A stretch of DNA of 45,023 nt from contig CALVST010000014.1 in assembly GCA_944359365.1 (NCBI GenBank), forward strand, positions 1 to 45,023. Reading direction: 5' to 3'. The position numbers and the translations under genes are program-made. This stretch comes from an uncultured Clostridia bacterium (lineage in GTDB: Bacteria; Bacillota; Clostridia; Christensenellales; Borkfalkiaceae). The notes under the pieces were generated by a model that saw nothing but the letters and a program-made list of their open reading frames with translations, was not told the origin of the DNA and did no database searches. Shown piece after piece: positions 33,210-42,629 of the stretch; position 1 is the first letter of the stretch, and the number at the start of each line of letters is the position of its first letter.

Positions 33210-34610
33210 ATGAGGATTTACAATACGCTTTCAAGGCAGATCGAAGAATTTGTTCCCCGCGAGGAAGGCAAAGTAAAAATGTACACCTGCGGGCCGACGG
33301 TGTACAACTTTGCGCACATCGGGAACCTGCGCACCTATATGATGGAAGACGTGCTCGAAAAGTACCTGCGCTATGTCGGGTACGACGTGACGCGCGTGAT
33401 GAACATCACCGATATAGGCCACCTTTCTTCGGATGCGGACAGCGGCGAGGATAAAATGCTCCTCGGCGCGAAGCGCGAGCATAAAACGGTGTTGGAGCTT
33501 GCAAAATTCTATACCGACGCCTTTTTTAAGGACTGCGAAGAATTGCACATTAAAAAGCCGGACGTCGTTCAGCCCGCCACGGGGTGCATTGACGAGTTCA
33601 TCAAAGTCATCTCGTCCCTTATCGAAAAGGGCTACGCGTACCTTGCGGGCGGCAACGTATATTTCGATACTTCCAAACTCAAAGAGTATCACGTCTTTTT
33701 CAATTTTAAGGAAGACGACCTCGAAGTCGGCGTGCGCGAGGGGGTGGACGAAGACGGCAACAAGCGCAACAAAAACGACTTCGTTCTTTGGTTCACCAAG
33801 TCTAAATTCGAAGATCAGGCGCTCAAATGGGAAAGCCCGTGGGGCGTGGGGTATCCCGGCTGGCACATCGAATGTTCGTGCATCGCGATGAAGTACCTCG
33901 GCGAATACGTCGATATCCACTGCGGCGGCATCGACAACGTGTTCCCGCACCACACCAACGAGATCGCGCAGAGCGAGGCATACCTCGGGCACAAGTGGTG
34001 CAATTATTGGTTCCACGTTCTGCACCTGAACACACAGGGCGGCAAAATGAGCAAATCGTCGGGAGGATTCCTCACCCTTTCCAAGATGAAAGAGGACGGC
34101 TTTACCCCGATGGAATATCGTTTCTTCTGCCTTCTTTCCCATTACCGCAAATCGCTCATCTATTCGGAAGACAACCTCGCCAACGCCGCGAACGCATATA
34201 AAAAGCTCAAAGCGAAGGTGCAGGCATTGCCCGAGGGCGCCGTGGACGAAGCGGGGTTTGCCCGCTATAAAAAACAGTTCACCGACGCGCTCGACAACGA
34301 TCTGAACACTTCGCTCGCGATCACCGCGCTTTACGACGTTTTGAAGGCGAAAGACATCGGCGGCGGAACGGCGCGCGCGCTCGTTGCCGATTTTGAAAAG
34401 GTGCTTTCGCTCGGGCTTTTTGAAAAAGAAGAGCAAAAAGAGAGTTCGGGCGGCATAGCCGCGGAAGAGATAGAGCAGCTCATCGCGGAGCGCGCGGCGG
34501 CAAAGAAGGCGAAAAATTATGCCGAGGCGGACAGGATCCGCGCTTACCTTGCCGAAAAGGGCGTAACGCTTACCGACACGCCGAACGGTACAACGTATAA
34601 AATAGGTTAA
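33210..34610 (+). CDS. cysS: Cysteinyl-tRNA synthetase
   Basis: This class I synthetase charges tRNA-Cys. From the ATG at 33210 (GAGGAG upstream) it is 466 residues, the usual length. Motifs are [20 protein letters not shown] (zinc Cys and the HIGN version of HIGH), [14 protein letters not shown] and [20 protein letters not shown] (zinc ligands and binding pocket), and KMSKSSGG. The anticodon-binding helical domain occupies the C-terminal third. An in-frame ATG at 33138 precedes the -10 element and is rejected. Confidence 0.97.
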   Translation: MRIYNTLSRQIEEFVPREEGKVKMYTCGPTVYNFAHIGNLRTYMMEDVLEKYLRYVGYDVTRVMNITDIGHLSSDADSGEDKMLLGAKREHKTVLELAKFYTDAFFKDCEELHIKKPDVVQPATGCIDEFIKVISSLIEKGYAYLAGGNVYFDTSKLKEYHVFFNFKEDDLEVGVREGVDEDGNKRNKNDFVLWFTKSKFEDQALKWESPWGVGYPGWHIECSCIAMKYLGEYVDIHCGGIDNVFPHHTNEIAQSEAYLGHKWCNYWFHVLHLNTQGGKMSKSSGGFLTLSKMKEDGFTPMEYRFFCLLSHYRKSLIYSEDNLANAANAYKKLKAKVQALPEGAVDEAGFARYKKQFTDALDNDLNTSLAITALYDVLKAKDIGGGTARALVADFEKVLSLGLFEKEEQKESSGGIAAEEIEQLIAERAAAKKAKNYAEADRIRAYLAEKGVTLTDTPNGTTYKIG

Positions 34611-34650
34611 AAGTCAAGTACCACCGGCTCTGCCGGTGGTACTTGACTTT
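34610..34650. terminator. Shared long terminator hairpin between cysS and mnmG
   Basis: Two exactly complementary 19-base arms (34610-34628 and 34632-34650) surround a 3-base loop. It starts at the cysS stop codon, 9 bases short of the mnmG stop codon, and serves both convergent genes. T-tracts are short on both sides, so termination relies on the very stable stem. Confidence 0.75.
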
Positions 34651-34658
34651 ACGTTCTG

Positions 34659-36530
34659 CTATTTTTTATGTTTTAAGGAAAGATACACCATCAAAACGGC
34701 GATGTCTGCGGGGTTCACGCCCGAAATGCGCCCCGCCTGCCCGAGGTTTTCGGGGCGTATTTTGTTGAGTTTCTGCCGCGCCTCTAACCGCAGGCCGTCT
34801 ATCTTTTCGTAGTCGATATCTGCGGGCAGTTTTTTGTCTTCCAGCGCCTTTGCCTTCTCTATCTGTTCCAATCCGCGCTTGATGTACCCTTCGTATTTTA
34901 CATCGATGACCGCCGTCTCTATGTCCGCGCGGTTTCTCCCCTGTAAAATGCCGAAGTGTTCGATGATGTCGTTCGGCTCTATGGCGCGGCGTATCATGTC
35001 TGCATAGCTGATGCCGCCGAACAGCGTTTCGAACCCGTGGGCGCGCATAAAACTTTCCGCCTCTTTGGGCGGTACGCGCGTATCCAGTTCGGCGCGTATC
35101 TCTTCCACCGCCTCCTTGCGTTCGAGCATGCGAAGGTAGCGCTTTTTCGTCGCCAGCCCCGCCCGGTACCCGAGTTCGGTCAGGCGGAAATCCGCATTGT
35201 CCTGCCGCAGCTGTATGCGATGTTCCGCGCGCGAGGTCATCATGCGGTAGGGCTCGTTCGTGCCCTTTGTTACGAGGTCGTCGATGAGCACGCCGATATA
35301 CGCCTGATCCCGCCTTAAAATGAGCGGGGGCAGCCCGCGCAGTTTGAGGGACGCGTTCAGTCCCGCGATCAACCCCTGCGCCGCGGCCTCTTCGTAACCG
35401 CTCGTGCCGTTTATTTGCCCCGCCGTGTATAGGTTTTCGATCTTTTTGAATTCGAGGGTGGGGTATACGTCGAGGGTGTCGATGCAGTCGTATTCGATGG
35501 CATAGGCGTAGCGCATGATCTTCACCTTTTCCAAGCCCTCTATGGAGCGGTACATCTCCCGCTGTACGTCGTGGGGAAGGGAAGAGGACATGCCCTGTAC
35601 ATACACTTCGTTCGAATTTGCGCATTCGGGTTCGAGGAATATCTGATGCCGCTCTTTGTCGGCAAAGCGCACCACTTTATCTTCTATGGAAGGGCAGTAG
35701 CGCGGCCCCGTGCCCTTTATGATGCCCGAATAGAGGGGAGAGCGGTGCAGGTTCGCGCGGATGATGTCGTGCGTTTTCTGGTTGGTATAGGTCAGATAGC
35801 AGGGCTTTTGTTTCTGCGGCACCCTTTTGGAAAGGAAGGAGAAGGGGTAAATATCCGTTTCGCCCCGCTGAATTTCGAGCTTTGTATAGTCGATGGTGCG
35901 CCCGTCCACGCGCGCGGGCGTGCCCGTTTTAAACCGCCGCACGTTGAAACCGAGGTCGATAAGGTTCTGCGTCAGAAGGTTTGCGGGCGCGAAACCGTTC
36001 GGCCCGGAGCTTTGCTTGTATTCCCCCGCGATGACTTCGCCTTTCAGGTACACGCCCGTGGCGAGGACGACCGCCTTTGCGGTGAGCACTTCGCCCACGG
36101 CTGTCTTTACGCCCGAAACTTTTCCGTTTTCCACGAGTATTTCCGCCGCTTCGCCCTGCAATATGGAGAGGTTTTTTGTGTTTTCGAGCACCTGCTTCAT
36201 GCGCGCGTGGTATGCGTGCTTGTCCGACTGCGAGCGCAGGCTCTGCACCGCCGCGCCCTTGCCCGTATTCAGCATGCGGATCTGGAGCGCGGTCTTGTCG
36301 GCATTGATGCCCATTTCGCCCCCGAGCGCGTCTATCTCGCGCACGAGGTGCCCCTTCGCCGTGCCGCCGATGGAAGGATTGCACGCCATAAAAGAGATGC
36401 TGTCGAGGTTGAGCGTCAGCATCACTGTCTTTATGCCCGTGCGGGCGAGTGCGAGGGCGGCTTCCGCGCCCGCGTGCCCCGCGCCTACGACCACGGCGTC
36501 GTATTCGGTTGTGTAAAAGATGTTATCCAT
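34659..36530 (-). CDS. mnmG: tRNA uridine-5-carboxymethylaminomethyl modification enzyme MnmG (GidA)
   Basis: MnmG with MnmE modifies the wobble uridine of several tRNAs, using FAD, NADH and a folate. The 623-residue protein has the FAD-binding VVVGAGHAGAEAA, the signature ACNPSIGGTAKGHLVREIDALGG, GPRYCPSIEDKVVRF and TAGQINGTSGYEEAAAQG. The C-terminal MnmE-binding domain ends EIDGLR-like then KIRPENLGQAGRISG. The start is followed upstream by AAAGGC. It lies next to dnaA, as often near bacterial origins, but no mnmE, rnpA or parAB is in this window. Confidence 0.97.
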   Translation of the reverse strand: MDNIFYTTEYDAVVVGAGHAGAEAALALARTGIKTVMLTLNLDSISFMACNPSIGGTAKGHLVREIDALGGEMGINADKTALQIRMLNTGKGAAVQSLRSQSDKHAYHARMKQVLENTKNLSILQGEAAEILVENGKVSGVKTAVGEVLTAKAVVLATGVYLKGEVIAGEYKQSSGPNGFAPANLLTQNLIDLGFNVRRFKTGTPARVDGRTIDYTKLEIQRGETDIYPFSFLSKRVPQKQKPCYLTYTNQKTHDIIRANLHRSPLYSGIIKGTGPRYCPSIEDKVVRFADKERHQIFLEPECANSNEVYVQGMSSSLPHDVQREMYRSIEGLEKVKIMRYAYAIEYDCIDTLDVYPTLEFKKIENLYTAGQINGTSGYEEAAAQGLIAGLNASLKLRGLPPLILRRDQAYIGVLIDDLVTKGTNEPYRMMTSRAEHRIQLRQDNADFRLTELGYRAGLATKKRYLRMLERKEAVEEIRAELDTRVPPKEAESFMRAHGFETLFGGISYADMIRRAIEPNDIIEHFGILQGRNRADIETAVIDVKYEGYIKRGLEQIEKAKALEDKKLPADIDYEKIDGLRLEARQKLNKIRPENLGQAGRISGVNPADIAVLMVYLSLKHKK

Positions 36531-36554
36531 AAAAAGCCTTTCACGAAAGAGAGT

Positions 36555-36786
36555 TCACGCGTTTCTCGTGCAAAGGCACTGCGAAACGCCGTGATTTTGA
36601 GAGACAACCGCCGTTCGCCGACGCGCAGGTCGACTCTGCGGCGTTTTTCTCTCTGCGAAAATATTTAAGGGCTTTCTTATTATAGCAATTTTCGCATTCA
36701 CTCTTTTTCGGCAAGCCGCGTGTCGCGGCAAATCGGGGGCTTATTCCGAAAAGTGCGATTTTCGGAAACGCAAGTAATTATTTAAA
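36555..36786 (+). repeat. Structured intergenic repeat, copy e
   Basis: P1 is 36555-36594 (TCACG plus CGTTTC with GAAACG and CCGTGA, one bulged C; apical GTGC-AAAG-GCAC). P2 has GAGAGA (36599-36604) with TCTCTC (36648-36653). P3 is TGCGAAAAT (36654-36662) with ATTTTCGCA (36688-36696) around a loop with ATTTAAGGGC. P4 is GCCGCG-TGT-CGCGGC (36715-36729) followed by AAAT. P6 is TTCCGAAAA-GTGCGA-TTTTCGGAA (36744-36767). It runs head-on into copy f and begins 25 bases from the mnmG start codon. Confidence 0.85.
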
Positions 36787-37014
36787 AATTTATTTGCGCA
36801 AGGGAAATCGCAATTTTCCGCAGCGCACCCCTATTTGGCAACGCTTTGCCTTACGGGAAGAGGGTGAATTTGCGCCCCTTGCATACTATGTGTGCCCCTA
36901 AAAGGGCGCAAAGAGCGGAGAAACCGTTGTCGAGCCGACAGTATGTCGGCGAGCAATGGTGTCGCCCTCAAATCACGGAAAACCGCAGGCGTCAGCTCGC
37001 CGAGGTTTTCGTGA
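36787..37014 (-). repeat. Structured intergenic repeat, copy f
   Basis: On the minus strand P1 (37014-36973) is identical in sequence to that of copy c. P3 is TTTGCGCCC with GGGCGCAAA (36912-36904 and 36877-36869), with loop TTTTAGGGGCAC. P4 is GGCAA with TTGCC (36850-36837), followed by CAAATAGGGGTG, which pairs back to CACCCT upstream. P6 is GGAAA with TTTCC around a TTGCGA-type loop (36819-36803). The copy starts 10 bases after the dnaA stop codon, in the sense of dnaA. Confidence 0.85.
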
Positions 37015-37023
37015 ACTCCCTTC

Positions 37024-38376
37024 TTATTGTTTAAGGATCATATTGCGTATGTCTTCCACTTCTTTGGCGATGCGGTCGTTCACCTTTATCAGGTTGGTGA
37101 TCTTCTCGCGCGAGTGTATCACGGTGGTGTGATCTCTGCCGCCGAGCGCTTCGCCTATGGAAACGAGGGGAATATTCATAATTTCGCACATGAGGTACGC
37201 GCAGATCTGCCGCGGCTGCACGAGCTCTTTTTTCTTGCTCTTGCCCAAAAGATTCTCGCGGCTGATTTTATAAAAGGAACAGATGCTGCCTATGATTTTG
37301 TCCGCCGTGACCGTTTCGTGCTCTTCGCTCACAGCTTCGCGCAGCGCCGTCATGGCAAGTTCCATGGTAACGGGCTGTTCGTGCAGCTTGCTCGCGAACA
37401 CCACCTTGGTCAGCCTGCCTTCCAATGTCCTCACGTCCGTGCCCGAATCGCGCGCCAAAAATTCGAGCACGTCGGGCGGGATGATCGCTTTTCTTTCAAA
37501 CGCCTTTTGTTTGAGTATGGCGATCTTCGTTTCCGCATCGGGCGGCTGAATGTCTGCGATCAGCCCGCCCTCGAAGCGGGTGCGCAGCCGCTCTTCGAGC
37601 GTGGCGATCTCCTTCGGCGGCACGTCAGACGTCAGAACGACCTGCTTGTTTTCCGCCTGCAAGGCGTTAAAGGTGTGGAAAAGTTCTTCCTGTACCGCCT
37701 GTTTTTTTGCGAGGAACTGCACGTCGTCGATAAGAAGAACGTCTACGTTCCTGTAACGGTTGCGGAACTTTGCCTGCATGTCGCGGCTGTTTGTGCCCTT
37801 GTTGAGGTAAATGGAATCGATGAGTTCGTTGATGAATTTTTCGCACGTCGTATACAGCACGCGCAGGGAAGGTTTATGCAGGTTGATATAGTTTGCGATG
37901 GATTGCAAAAGGTGCGTTTTTCCGAGCCCCGACGCGCCGTAAATGTACAGGGGATTGAAGTTCGCGCCCGGGTTTTTTGCCACCGACTGCGCCGCCGCAA
38001 AAACAAATTCGTTGCTCTTGCCCGCAACGAAGGACTCGAAGGTAAAGCGCGGATCCACCGCGACGGGCGTATAGTCGTCATCGGGCTCTTCCTCTTCGGG
38101 GCGGTAGTAAAATTCGTCGCTGCCCGCAACTTTCAGGGCAAAATCGGTGATGCCCGTGTCCGCCTTGGCGATCGCCGCCTTTATTTTGTCTTTCAGCTGG
38201 TGTACGATGGTCTTGGCAAAAAATTCCGTGTCCGTTTCCAGCACGATGCGCGTCCCGTCTATATCCACGGGGCGCAGCCCCGCGATGTAAGTGGTGTAAG
38301 TGATGTGCGCGAGCGTCTGCTCCAGATTTTCCCCGATCGCCTTCCATAAAATTTCGTACTGATTGTTTTCGGACAT
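37024..38376 (-). CDS. dnaA: Chromosomal replication initiator protein DnaA
   Basis: DnaA binds DnaA boxes and opens oriC. The 450-residue protein has an N-terminal domain I (ILWKAIGENLEQ), a short linker, the AAA+ domain with Walker A IYGASGLGKTHLL and Walker B VLLIDDVQFL, and C-terminal domain IV with the DnaA signature GGRDHTTVIHSREKI. It is divergent from recF; dnaN, which normally follows dnaA, is absent from the window. No cluster of TTATCCACA-like boxes is visible in the 133-base dnaA-recF gap. Confidence 0.97.
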   Translation of the reverse strand: MSENNQYEILWKAIGENLEQTLAHITYTTYIAGLRPVDIDGTRIVLETDTEFFAKTIVHQLKDKIKAAIAKADTGITDFALKVAGSDEFYYRPEEEEPDDDYTPVAVDPRFTFESFVAGKSNEFVFAAAQSVAKNPGANFNPLYIYGASGLGKTHLLQSIANYINLHKPSLRVLYTTCEKFINELIDSIYLNKGTNSRDMQAKFRNRYRNVDVLLIDDVQFLAKKQAVQEELFHTFNALQAENKQVVLTSDVPPKEIATLEERLRTRFEGGLIADIQPPDAETKIAILKQKAFERKAIIPPDVLEFLARDSGTDVRTLEGRLTKVVFASKLHEQPVTMELAMTALREAVSEEHETVTADKIIGSICSFYKISRENLLGKSKKKELVQPRQICAYLMCEIMNIPLVSIGEALGGRDHTTVIHSREKITNLIKVNDRIAKEVEDIRNMILKQ

Positions 38377-38410
38377 AATTACCTCTGAACACTTTATCTT
38401 TTTTCGTAAA

Positions 38411-38422
38411 TTTGCTATAATA
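38411..38422 (+). promoter_or_regulatory. Extended -10 promoter for recF, overlapping a possible dnaA -10
   Basis: TTTGCTATAAT (38411-38421) is an extended -10 (TGN-TATAAT). TATTAT on the opposite strand (38422-38417) could serve dnaA. The -35 regions are weak on both strands, so assignment is tentative. Confidence 0.45.
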
Positions 38423-38509
38423 CCCTTATAGCGCAGACGATATTCTCTCCGCCGTTTATGGCTACCATTATAATATAAATCGGCGAGAAAATCAAATCAA
38501 AACAAAGAG

Positions 38510-39595
38510 ATGAAAATAAAAAATCTGTACCTCAAAAACTTCAGGAATTACGCCGAGGAAACATTTTCCTTCGATGCGGGGCTGAACGTGCTTTACGGCA
38601 GGAACGCGCAGGGCAAGACCAACTGCGCCGAAGCGGTTTTCTACCTTTGCACGGGCACTTCTCCGCGCGCGAGAAAGGACAAACAGCTCATCCGCGCGGG
38701 CGAGAGCGCCGCATTCATCCGTGCGGACGCGGAAAGCCGTTTCGGTACCGTGCGCATCGAGGCGGATATCTACGAAAACAAGCGCGAGATCCGCGTCAAC
38801 GGCATGAAAATAAGCAGGAATGCCGACCTGTTGGGCAACATAAACGGCGTGTTTTTCAGCCCTTCCGAACTCCGCCTGGTGCAGGACGGGCCCGACGAAC
38901 GCAGGCGCTTTCTGAACGTTTCCATATCGCAGCTTTCCAAAAGTTATTATACGGCGCTCATACGCTACAACAAGATACTCGAACAGCGCAACGCGCTCCT
39001 CAAAAACCGCGACCTTTCCGTGGTGTTCGAAACGCTCCCCGTATGGGACGCGCAGCTTTGCCGCTACGCGGCGGAAATTGCCGAAAAGCGGCAGGAGTTC
39101 ATACGCGAACTCTCTCCGTTGGCGGCGGAGCGGCACGCTTACCTCACCGACGGGGCGGAAAAGCTGGAAATTTATTCGGAGAAAAAATATCCCGCCACAA
39201 AGGAAGAGATAGAGAAAAAACTCAACGAGGAATTTGCCGAAAATTACGAGCGGGACGTGCGCCTCGGCTTTACCGCGTCCGGCCCGCACAGAGACGATCT
39301 GAAAATACTCATCGGCGGGGAAGAGGCGCGCGTGTACGGCTCGCAGGGGCAGGCGCGCACGGCGGCGCTCGCCGTAAAGCTTGCCGAGGTTGAAATTTTC
39401 AAAGAGCACGCGGGGGAGTATCCCGTGCTCATCTTGGACGACGTGATGAGCGAATTGGACCTCCCGCGGCGCAGGAAATTGCTTGAAAAATTGGACGGCG
39501 TGCAGACGGTGCTCACCTGCACGCATACCGAAAAGGTGCTTTTCGGAAAAACGGTCAACAAAATACGCATCGCAGGGGGAAAAATCAAGCGCTGA
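38510..39595 (+). CDS. recF: DNA replication and repair protein RecF
   Basis: RecF is an SMC-like ATPase that loads RecA at gaps together with RecO and RecR. The 361-residue protein has Walker A LYGRNAQGKTN (Lys36), the GVFFSPSELRLVQDGPDERRRFL segment, and the C-terminal signature/Walker B region GSQGQARTAALAVKLAE ... YPVLILDDVMSELD. It starts the rightward arm from the dnaA-recF intergenic region. Confidence 0.96.
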   Translation: MKIKNLYLKNFRNYAEETFSFDAGLNVLYGRNAQGKTNCAEAVFYLCTGTSPRARKDKQLIRAGESAAFIRADAESRFGTVRIEADIYENKREIRVNGMKISRNADLLGNINGVFFSPSELRLVQDGPDERRRFLNVSISQLSKSYYTALIRYNKILEQRNALLKNRDLSVVFETLPVWDAQLCRYAAEIAEKRQEFIRELSPLAAERHAYLTDGAEKLEIYSEKKYPATKEEIEKKLNEEFAENYERDVRLGFTASGPHRDDLKILIGGEEARVYGSQGQARTAALAVKLAEVEIFKEHAGEYPVLILDDVMSELDLPRRRKLLEKLDGVQTVLTCTHTEKVLFGKTVNKIRIAGGKIKR

Positions 39596-39713
39596 GGCGG
39601 CAGGCAAAGCGCCGTGCGCGACGCATCCTTTCGTCTTTTTACCCAAAAAATCCCTGTCGCATTTTGCGGTTTTTTCCGCATATTCCGCGCATACTGACAA
39701 AAAAGAGGTCACT

Positions 39714-41006
39714 ATGCGCGAAAAAATCACAAAAGCAACGGCGCTCGCTGTCCTCGCGGGCGCCCTTCTCATATTTTGCGGTGTATTTTGCGGCTTTGCG
39801 GGCGGATATCCCGCGGGCACGTCGGTCGGCGGCGTGGACATTTCGGGGCTGACCTATGCGCGCGCGGAAGAAAAGGTGAGAGAGTCTTTGCGCCGCGAAC
39901 TTTCCGAAAAACAGCTGAAAATCACCGCAGGCGGGAAAAAGTATGTGTTCCGCTATCCCGAGATCAACGTAAAAACAAATCTTTCGTCTGCGCTAGCGGC
40001 GGCTAAAAAGGGCGGCGCGCGCCCGCTCGAAAGGCGGTACCGCCTCGTGTGCAGGGAAAGCGTGCTGCGCGGCATCTGCGACGATTTTTACCGTAAAAGC
40101 GAAAACGCGGAGCTGATTTTCGATGCGTCCGCCGCCGAGCCGTTCACCTACCGCACCGAACGGAGCGGGCAGTTTTTGGACGGCACGGTGCTCGCAAAAG
40201 CGGTAGACAAAGCGCTCGAAGGGGGCTTCGAAGAGATAAAGTTACAACCTGAAAGGGTGCCCGCGCGCATAACTGTGGAAAAGCTGAAAAGAGATACCTG
40301 CCTGCTTTCGCGCTTTTCCACAAAGTACAACGCTTCCGTTACGGGAAGGGCGAAAAACATCGCGCAGGCGGCAAACAAGCTGAACGGCACCGTTATAGCG
40401 GCGGGGGCGGAATTTTCCTTCAACAGAACGGTGGGCGACCGCACGCGGGCGAACGGCTTTTTCGAAGCGCCCATCATTTTCGACGGGGATTTCGTTTCGG
40501 GCGTGGGCGGCGGCGTGTGCCAGGCGAGCACCACCGTGTATAACGCGGCGCTGCTCGCGGGCATGGGGATCAAAGAGTATCATCCGCACAGCCTTTCGGT
40601 GGGGTACGTCGAACCTTCGTTCGACGCGATGGTCAGCGGAAAAAATGCAGACCTGCGCTTTGTCAACCGCACGGGCGCGCCCGTGTACCTCGTTTGCCGC
40701 GCGGAAAACGGAAAAATCTGTGCGGAACTTTACGGCAGAAAGAGCGCTTACTCTTATCGCCGCGAAAGCGTCGTGACCGAAGTGATATCTCCGCCCGAGC
40801 CGGAGTACGCGGAAAACGAAAATACGAAACCGCGCGCCGCCAAGGACGGGCTGAAAAGCTGCGGGTATCTGCTTACCTATAAAAACGGCGTGCTCGTGGG
40901 CAGAAAACGTATCCGCAGCGACAGTTATGCGCCCGTGCGCGGCGTTTTGGCAAAGCCCGAAGACTCTGCGCCCGATGGCTTTGCTGCACGTTTTAAGATC
41001 GCTTGA
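39714..41006 (+). CDS. VanW-domain exported protein
   Basis: From the ATG at 39714 (AGAGG upstream) the product is 430 residues. A signal or anchor helix covers about residues 8-28. A peptidoglycan-binding_4-like region follows (GTSVGGVDISGLTYARAEEKV). The VanW domain from about residue 220 has GAEFSFNRTVGDRTRANGF, VSGVGGGVCQASTTVYNAAL and EYHPHSLSVGYVEPSFDAMV. VanW proteins occur in Gram-positive envelope neighbourhoods; their biochemical function is unknown. It probably acts outside the membrane on or near the cell wall. It follows recF by 118 bases and might be co-transcribed. Confidence 0.88.
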   Translation: MREKITKATALAVLAGALLIFCGVFCGFAGGYPAGTSVGGVDISGLTYARAEEKVRESLRRELSEKQLKITAGGKKYVFRYPEINVKTNLSSALAAAKKGGARPLERRYRLVCRESVLRGICDDFYRKSENAELIFDASAAEPFTYRTERSGQFLDGTVLAKAVDKALEGGFEEIKLQPERVPARITVEKLKRDTCLLSRFSTKYNASVTGRAKNIAQAANKLNGTVIAAGAEFSFNRTVGDRTRANGFFEAPIIFDGDFVSGVGGGVCQASTTVYNAALLAGMGIKEYHPHSLSVGYVEPSFDAMVSGKNADLRFVNRTGAPVYLVCRAENGKICAELYGRKSAYSYRRESVVTEVISPPEPEYAENENTKPRAAKDGLKSCGYLLTYKNGVLVGRKRIRSDSYAPVRGVLAKPEDSAPDGFAARFKIA

Positions 41007-41104
41007 CGGCAAACAGAAAAATGAAATAGAACGGTCTGCATTGAAAGAAACCGGCGGTTTCCATGTATTGGCGGCGAAAGTTGTCAAGAATAATTTACAA
41101 ATCG

Positions 41105-41133
41105 TTGCAAAACTCGACAAAAAGTGGTACAAT
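41105..41133 (+). promoter_or_regulatory. Promoter of the 41166 gene
   Basis: TTGCAA (41105-41110), 17 bases, TACAAT (41128-41133). Confidence 0.75.
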
Positions 41134-41165
41134 GCTGAGGAAAAGAAACGTGAGGTGTTTGAAAA

Positions 41166-42329
41166 ATGATCGTTATAAAAGAAGCGAAAACGAAAAAGGA
41201 GATGCGCGTTTTTGCGGACTTTCCTTTTCAATTATATAAACACTGTCCGCAGTATGTGCCGTCTTTTCGTTCTGACGAAGAGAATATAGCCGACCCGAAG
41301 AAGAACCCCAATCTCGAGGACTGCGAGATACGCTGTTTTCTTGCTTATAAGGACGGAAAGCTCGCGGGGCGTGTGGCGGGCATCATACAGAAAAAATACA
41401 ACAAAGCCGCAGGAAGAAAATGCATCCGTTTTTCCAGGTTCGACTGCATCGACGACGCGGAAGTCGCCGCCGCGCTCATCGGGGCGGTGGAAGCATTCGG
41501 CAGGGAACAGGGGATGGATACCATCCACGGCCCTTGGGGGTTCAACGATCAGGACAGGGAGGGGCTGCTTACTTACGGGTTCGACCGCCGCGCTACATAT
41601 TGCACCAATTACAATTATCCCTATTACGAAAAGCTGATAAAAGATCTCGGGTTTGCCGATGAAAGCGAATGGCTCGAATACGACTTCGAGATACCCGACA
41701 AGGTAGACGAGCGCATCGCGCGTATCGCGGACCGCTTGAAAGACAAATTCAAAGTGCGCGAAGTCGCCGACGACGGTCCTATGCGCAAACTTATAAAAAT
41801 ATACGGAAGAAGGGCGATCGCGCTCGTCAACGAGGCATATGCCTCTCTCGACTGCTATGTCGCAGTCGAGGGAAAAGCCGTTGACAGCATTCTCGATCAG
41901 TTCGGCACAGTCATAAACGCCCGCTATTTTTCGCTTTTGGTCAACGATAAAGACGAGGTCGTAGGCATGGCCGTCATGCTCCCGTCTCTGTGCGAAGCGA
42001 TCAAAAAGAGCGACGGCAGGCTGTTCCCGTTCGGGTTCGTGCGCGTGCTGAAAGCGATCAAACACCCGAAGGAATTGGAGATGGCGCTCATTGCCGTCCG
42101 CCCCGACTATCAGAAGACGGGCATCAATTCCCTTATGATCTCGCGCATCATGGAAAATCTGATAGACGACAAGATCGAAAAAGTGGAAAGCAATCCGGAG
42201 CTCGTATCCAACACGGCGGTGCAGTCGCAGTGGAGCTCGATGGAAAAGCGCGTCATCAAGCGCAGGAAATGCTTCACAAAGAGCATAGCCGAAAGCGCCG
42301 CGGCAAAAGAGGCGGCTGCAACCGAATAA
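41166..42329 (+). CDS. GNAT-superfamily acyltransferase-like protein (YghO-like)
   Basis: The 387-residue protein has an N-terminal GNAT-like half (RCFLAYKDGKLAGRVAGII) and a central MDTIHGPWGFNDQDREGLL followed by YNYPYYEKLIKDLGF. The second half again resembles an acyltransferase fold (YFSLLVNDKDEVVGMAVMLP, IAVRPDYQKTGINSLM). This two-part architecture with the HGPxGFxDxD motif is found in a widespread family with no established reaction. The C-terminus is basic then Ala-rich. GAGGTG precedes the ATG. Confidence 0.7.
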   Translation: MIVIKEAKTKKEMRVFADFPFQLYKHCPQYVPSFRSDEENIADPKKNPNLEDCEIRCFLAYKDGKLAGRVAGIIQKKYNKAAGRKCIRFSRFDCIDDAEVAAALIGAVEAFGREQGMDTIHGPWGFNDQDREGLLTYGFDRRATYCTNYNYPYYEKLIKDLGFADESEWLEYDFEIPDKVDERIARIADRLKDKFKVREVADDGPMRKLIKIYGRRAIALVNEAYASLDCYVAVEGKAVDSILDQFGTVINARYFSLLVNDKDEVVGMAVMLPSLCEAIKKSDGRLFPFGFVRVLKAIKHPKELEMALIAVRPDYQKTGINSLMISRIMENLIDDKIEKVESNPELVSNTAVQSQWSSMEKRVIKRRKCFTKSIAESAAAKEAAATE

Positions 42330-42335
42330 ACAGAT

Positions 42336-42373
42336 AAAACCGGCGGGGCGCAAAAATGCGCCCCGCCGGTTTT
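42336..42373. terminator. Bidirectional terminator
   Basis: AAAACCGGCGGGGCGCA and TGCGCCCCGCCGGTTTT form a 17-bp stem with loop AAAA. It separates the 41166 gene from the converging XRE regulator. Confidence 0.85.
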
Positions 42374-42405
42374 ATGAAAAATGATACGCGACAGCCGCGC
42401 GGTAT

Positions 42406-42615
42406 TCAGTCCTTTGTCCTTCCGGTCAGAAAGTCGAGCGAAACGCAAAAATAGTCGGCTAGCGCCACCAGGTTCGAAAGCGTCGGTTCGCGCAACCCGT
42501 TTTCCCATAAACTTACTATGCCCTTGCTTACCCCGAGCGATTTTGCCAATAAAACTTGGCTCACGCCCTGTTCTGCACGCAGTTCTTTAAGCCTTTCTGC
42601 AAATAATTCGTTCAT
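42406..42615 (-). CDS. XRE-family transcriptional regulator
   Basis: The 69-residue protein is a single Cro/CI-type helix-turn-helix: FAERLKELRAEQGVSQVLLA, then LGVSKGIVSLWENGLREPTL as the recognition region, then LADYFCVSLDFLTG. There is no additional domain. It is divergent from the TM2/DUF2752 pair with three near-identical dyads in the shared intergenic region, so it most likely represses both promoters. The ATG is not preceded by a clear Shine-Dalgarno. Confidence 0.93.
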   Translation of the reverse strand: MNELFAERLKELRAEQGVSQVLLAKSLGVSKGIVSLWENGLREPTLSNLVALADYFCVSLDFLTGRTKD

Positions 42616-42629
42616 AACTATATTAATTT

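Noticed and set aside
38377-38509. oriC in the dnaA-recF gap
   Set aside because: No cluster of TTATCCACA-like boxes and only modest AT-rich stretches are visible, so the call is not supported.
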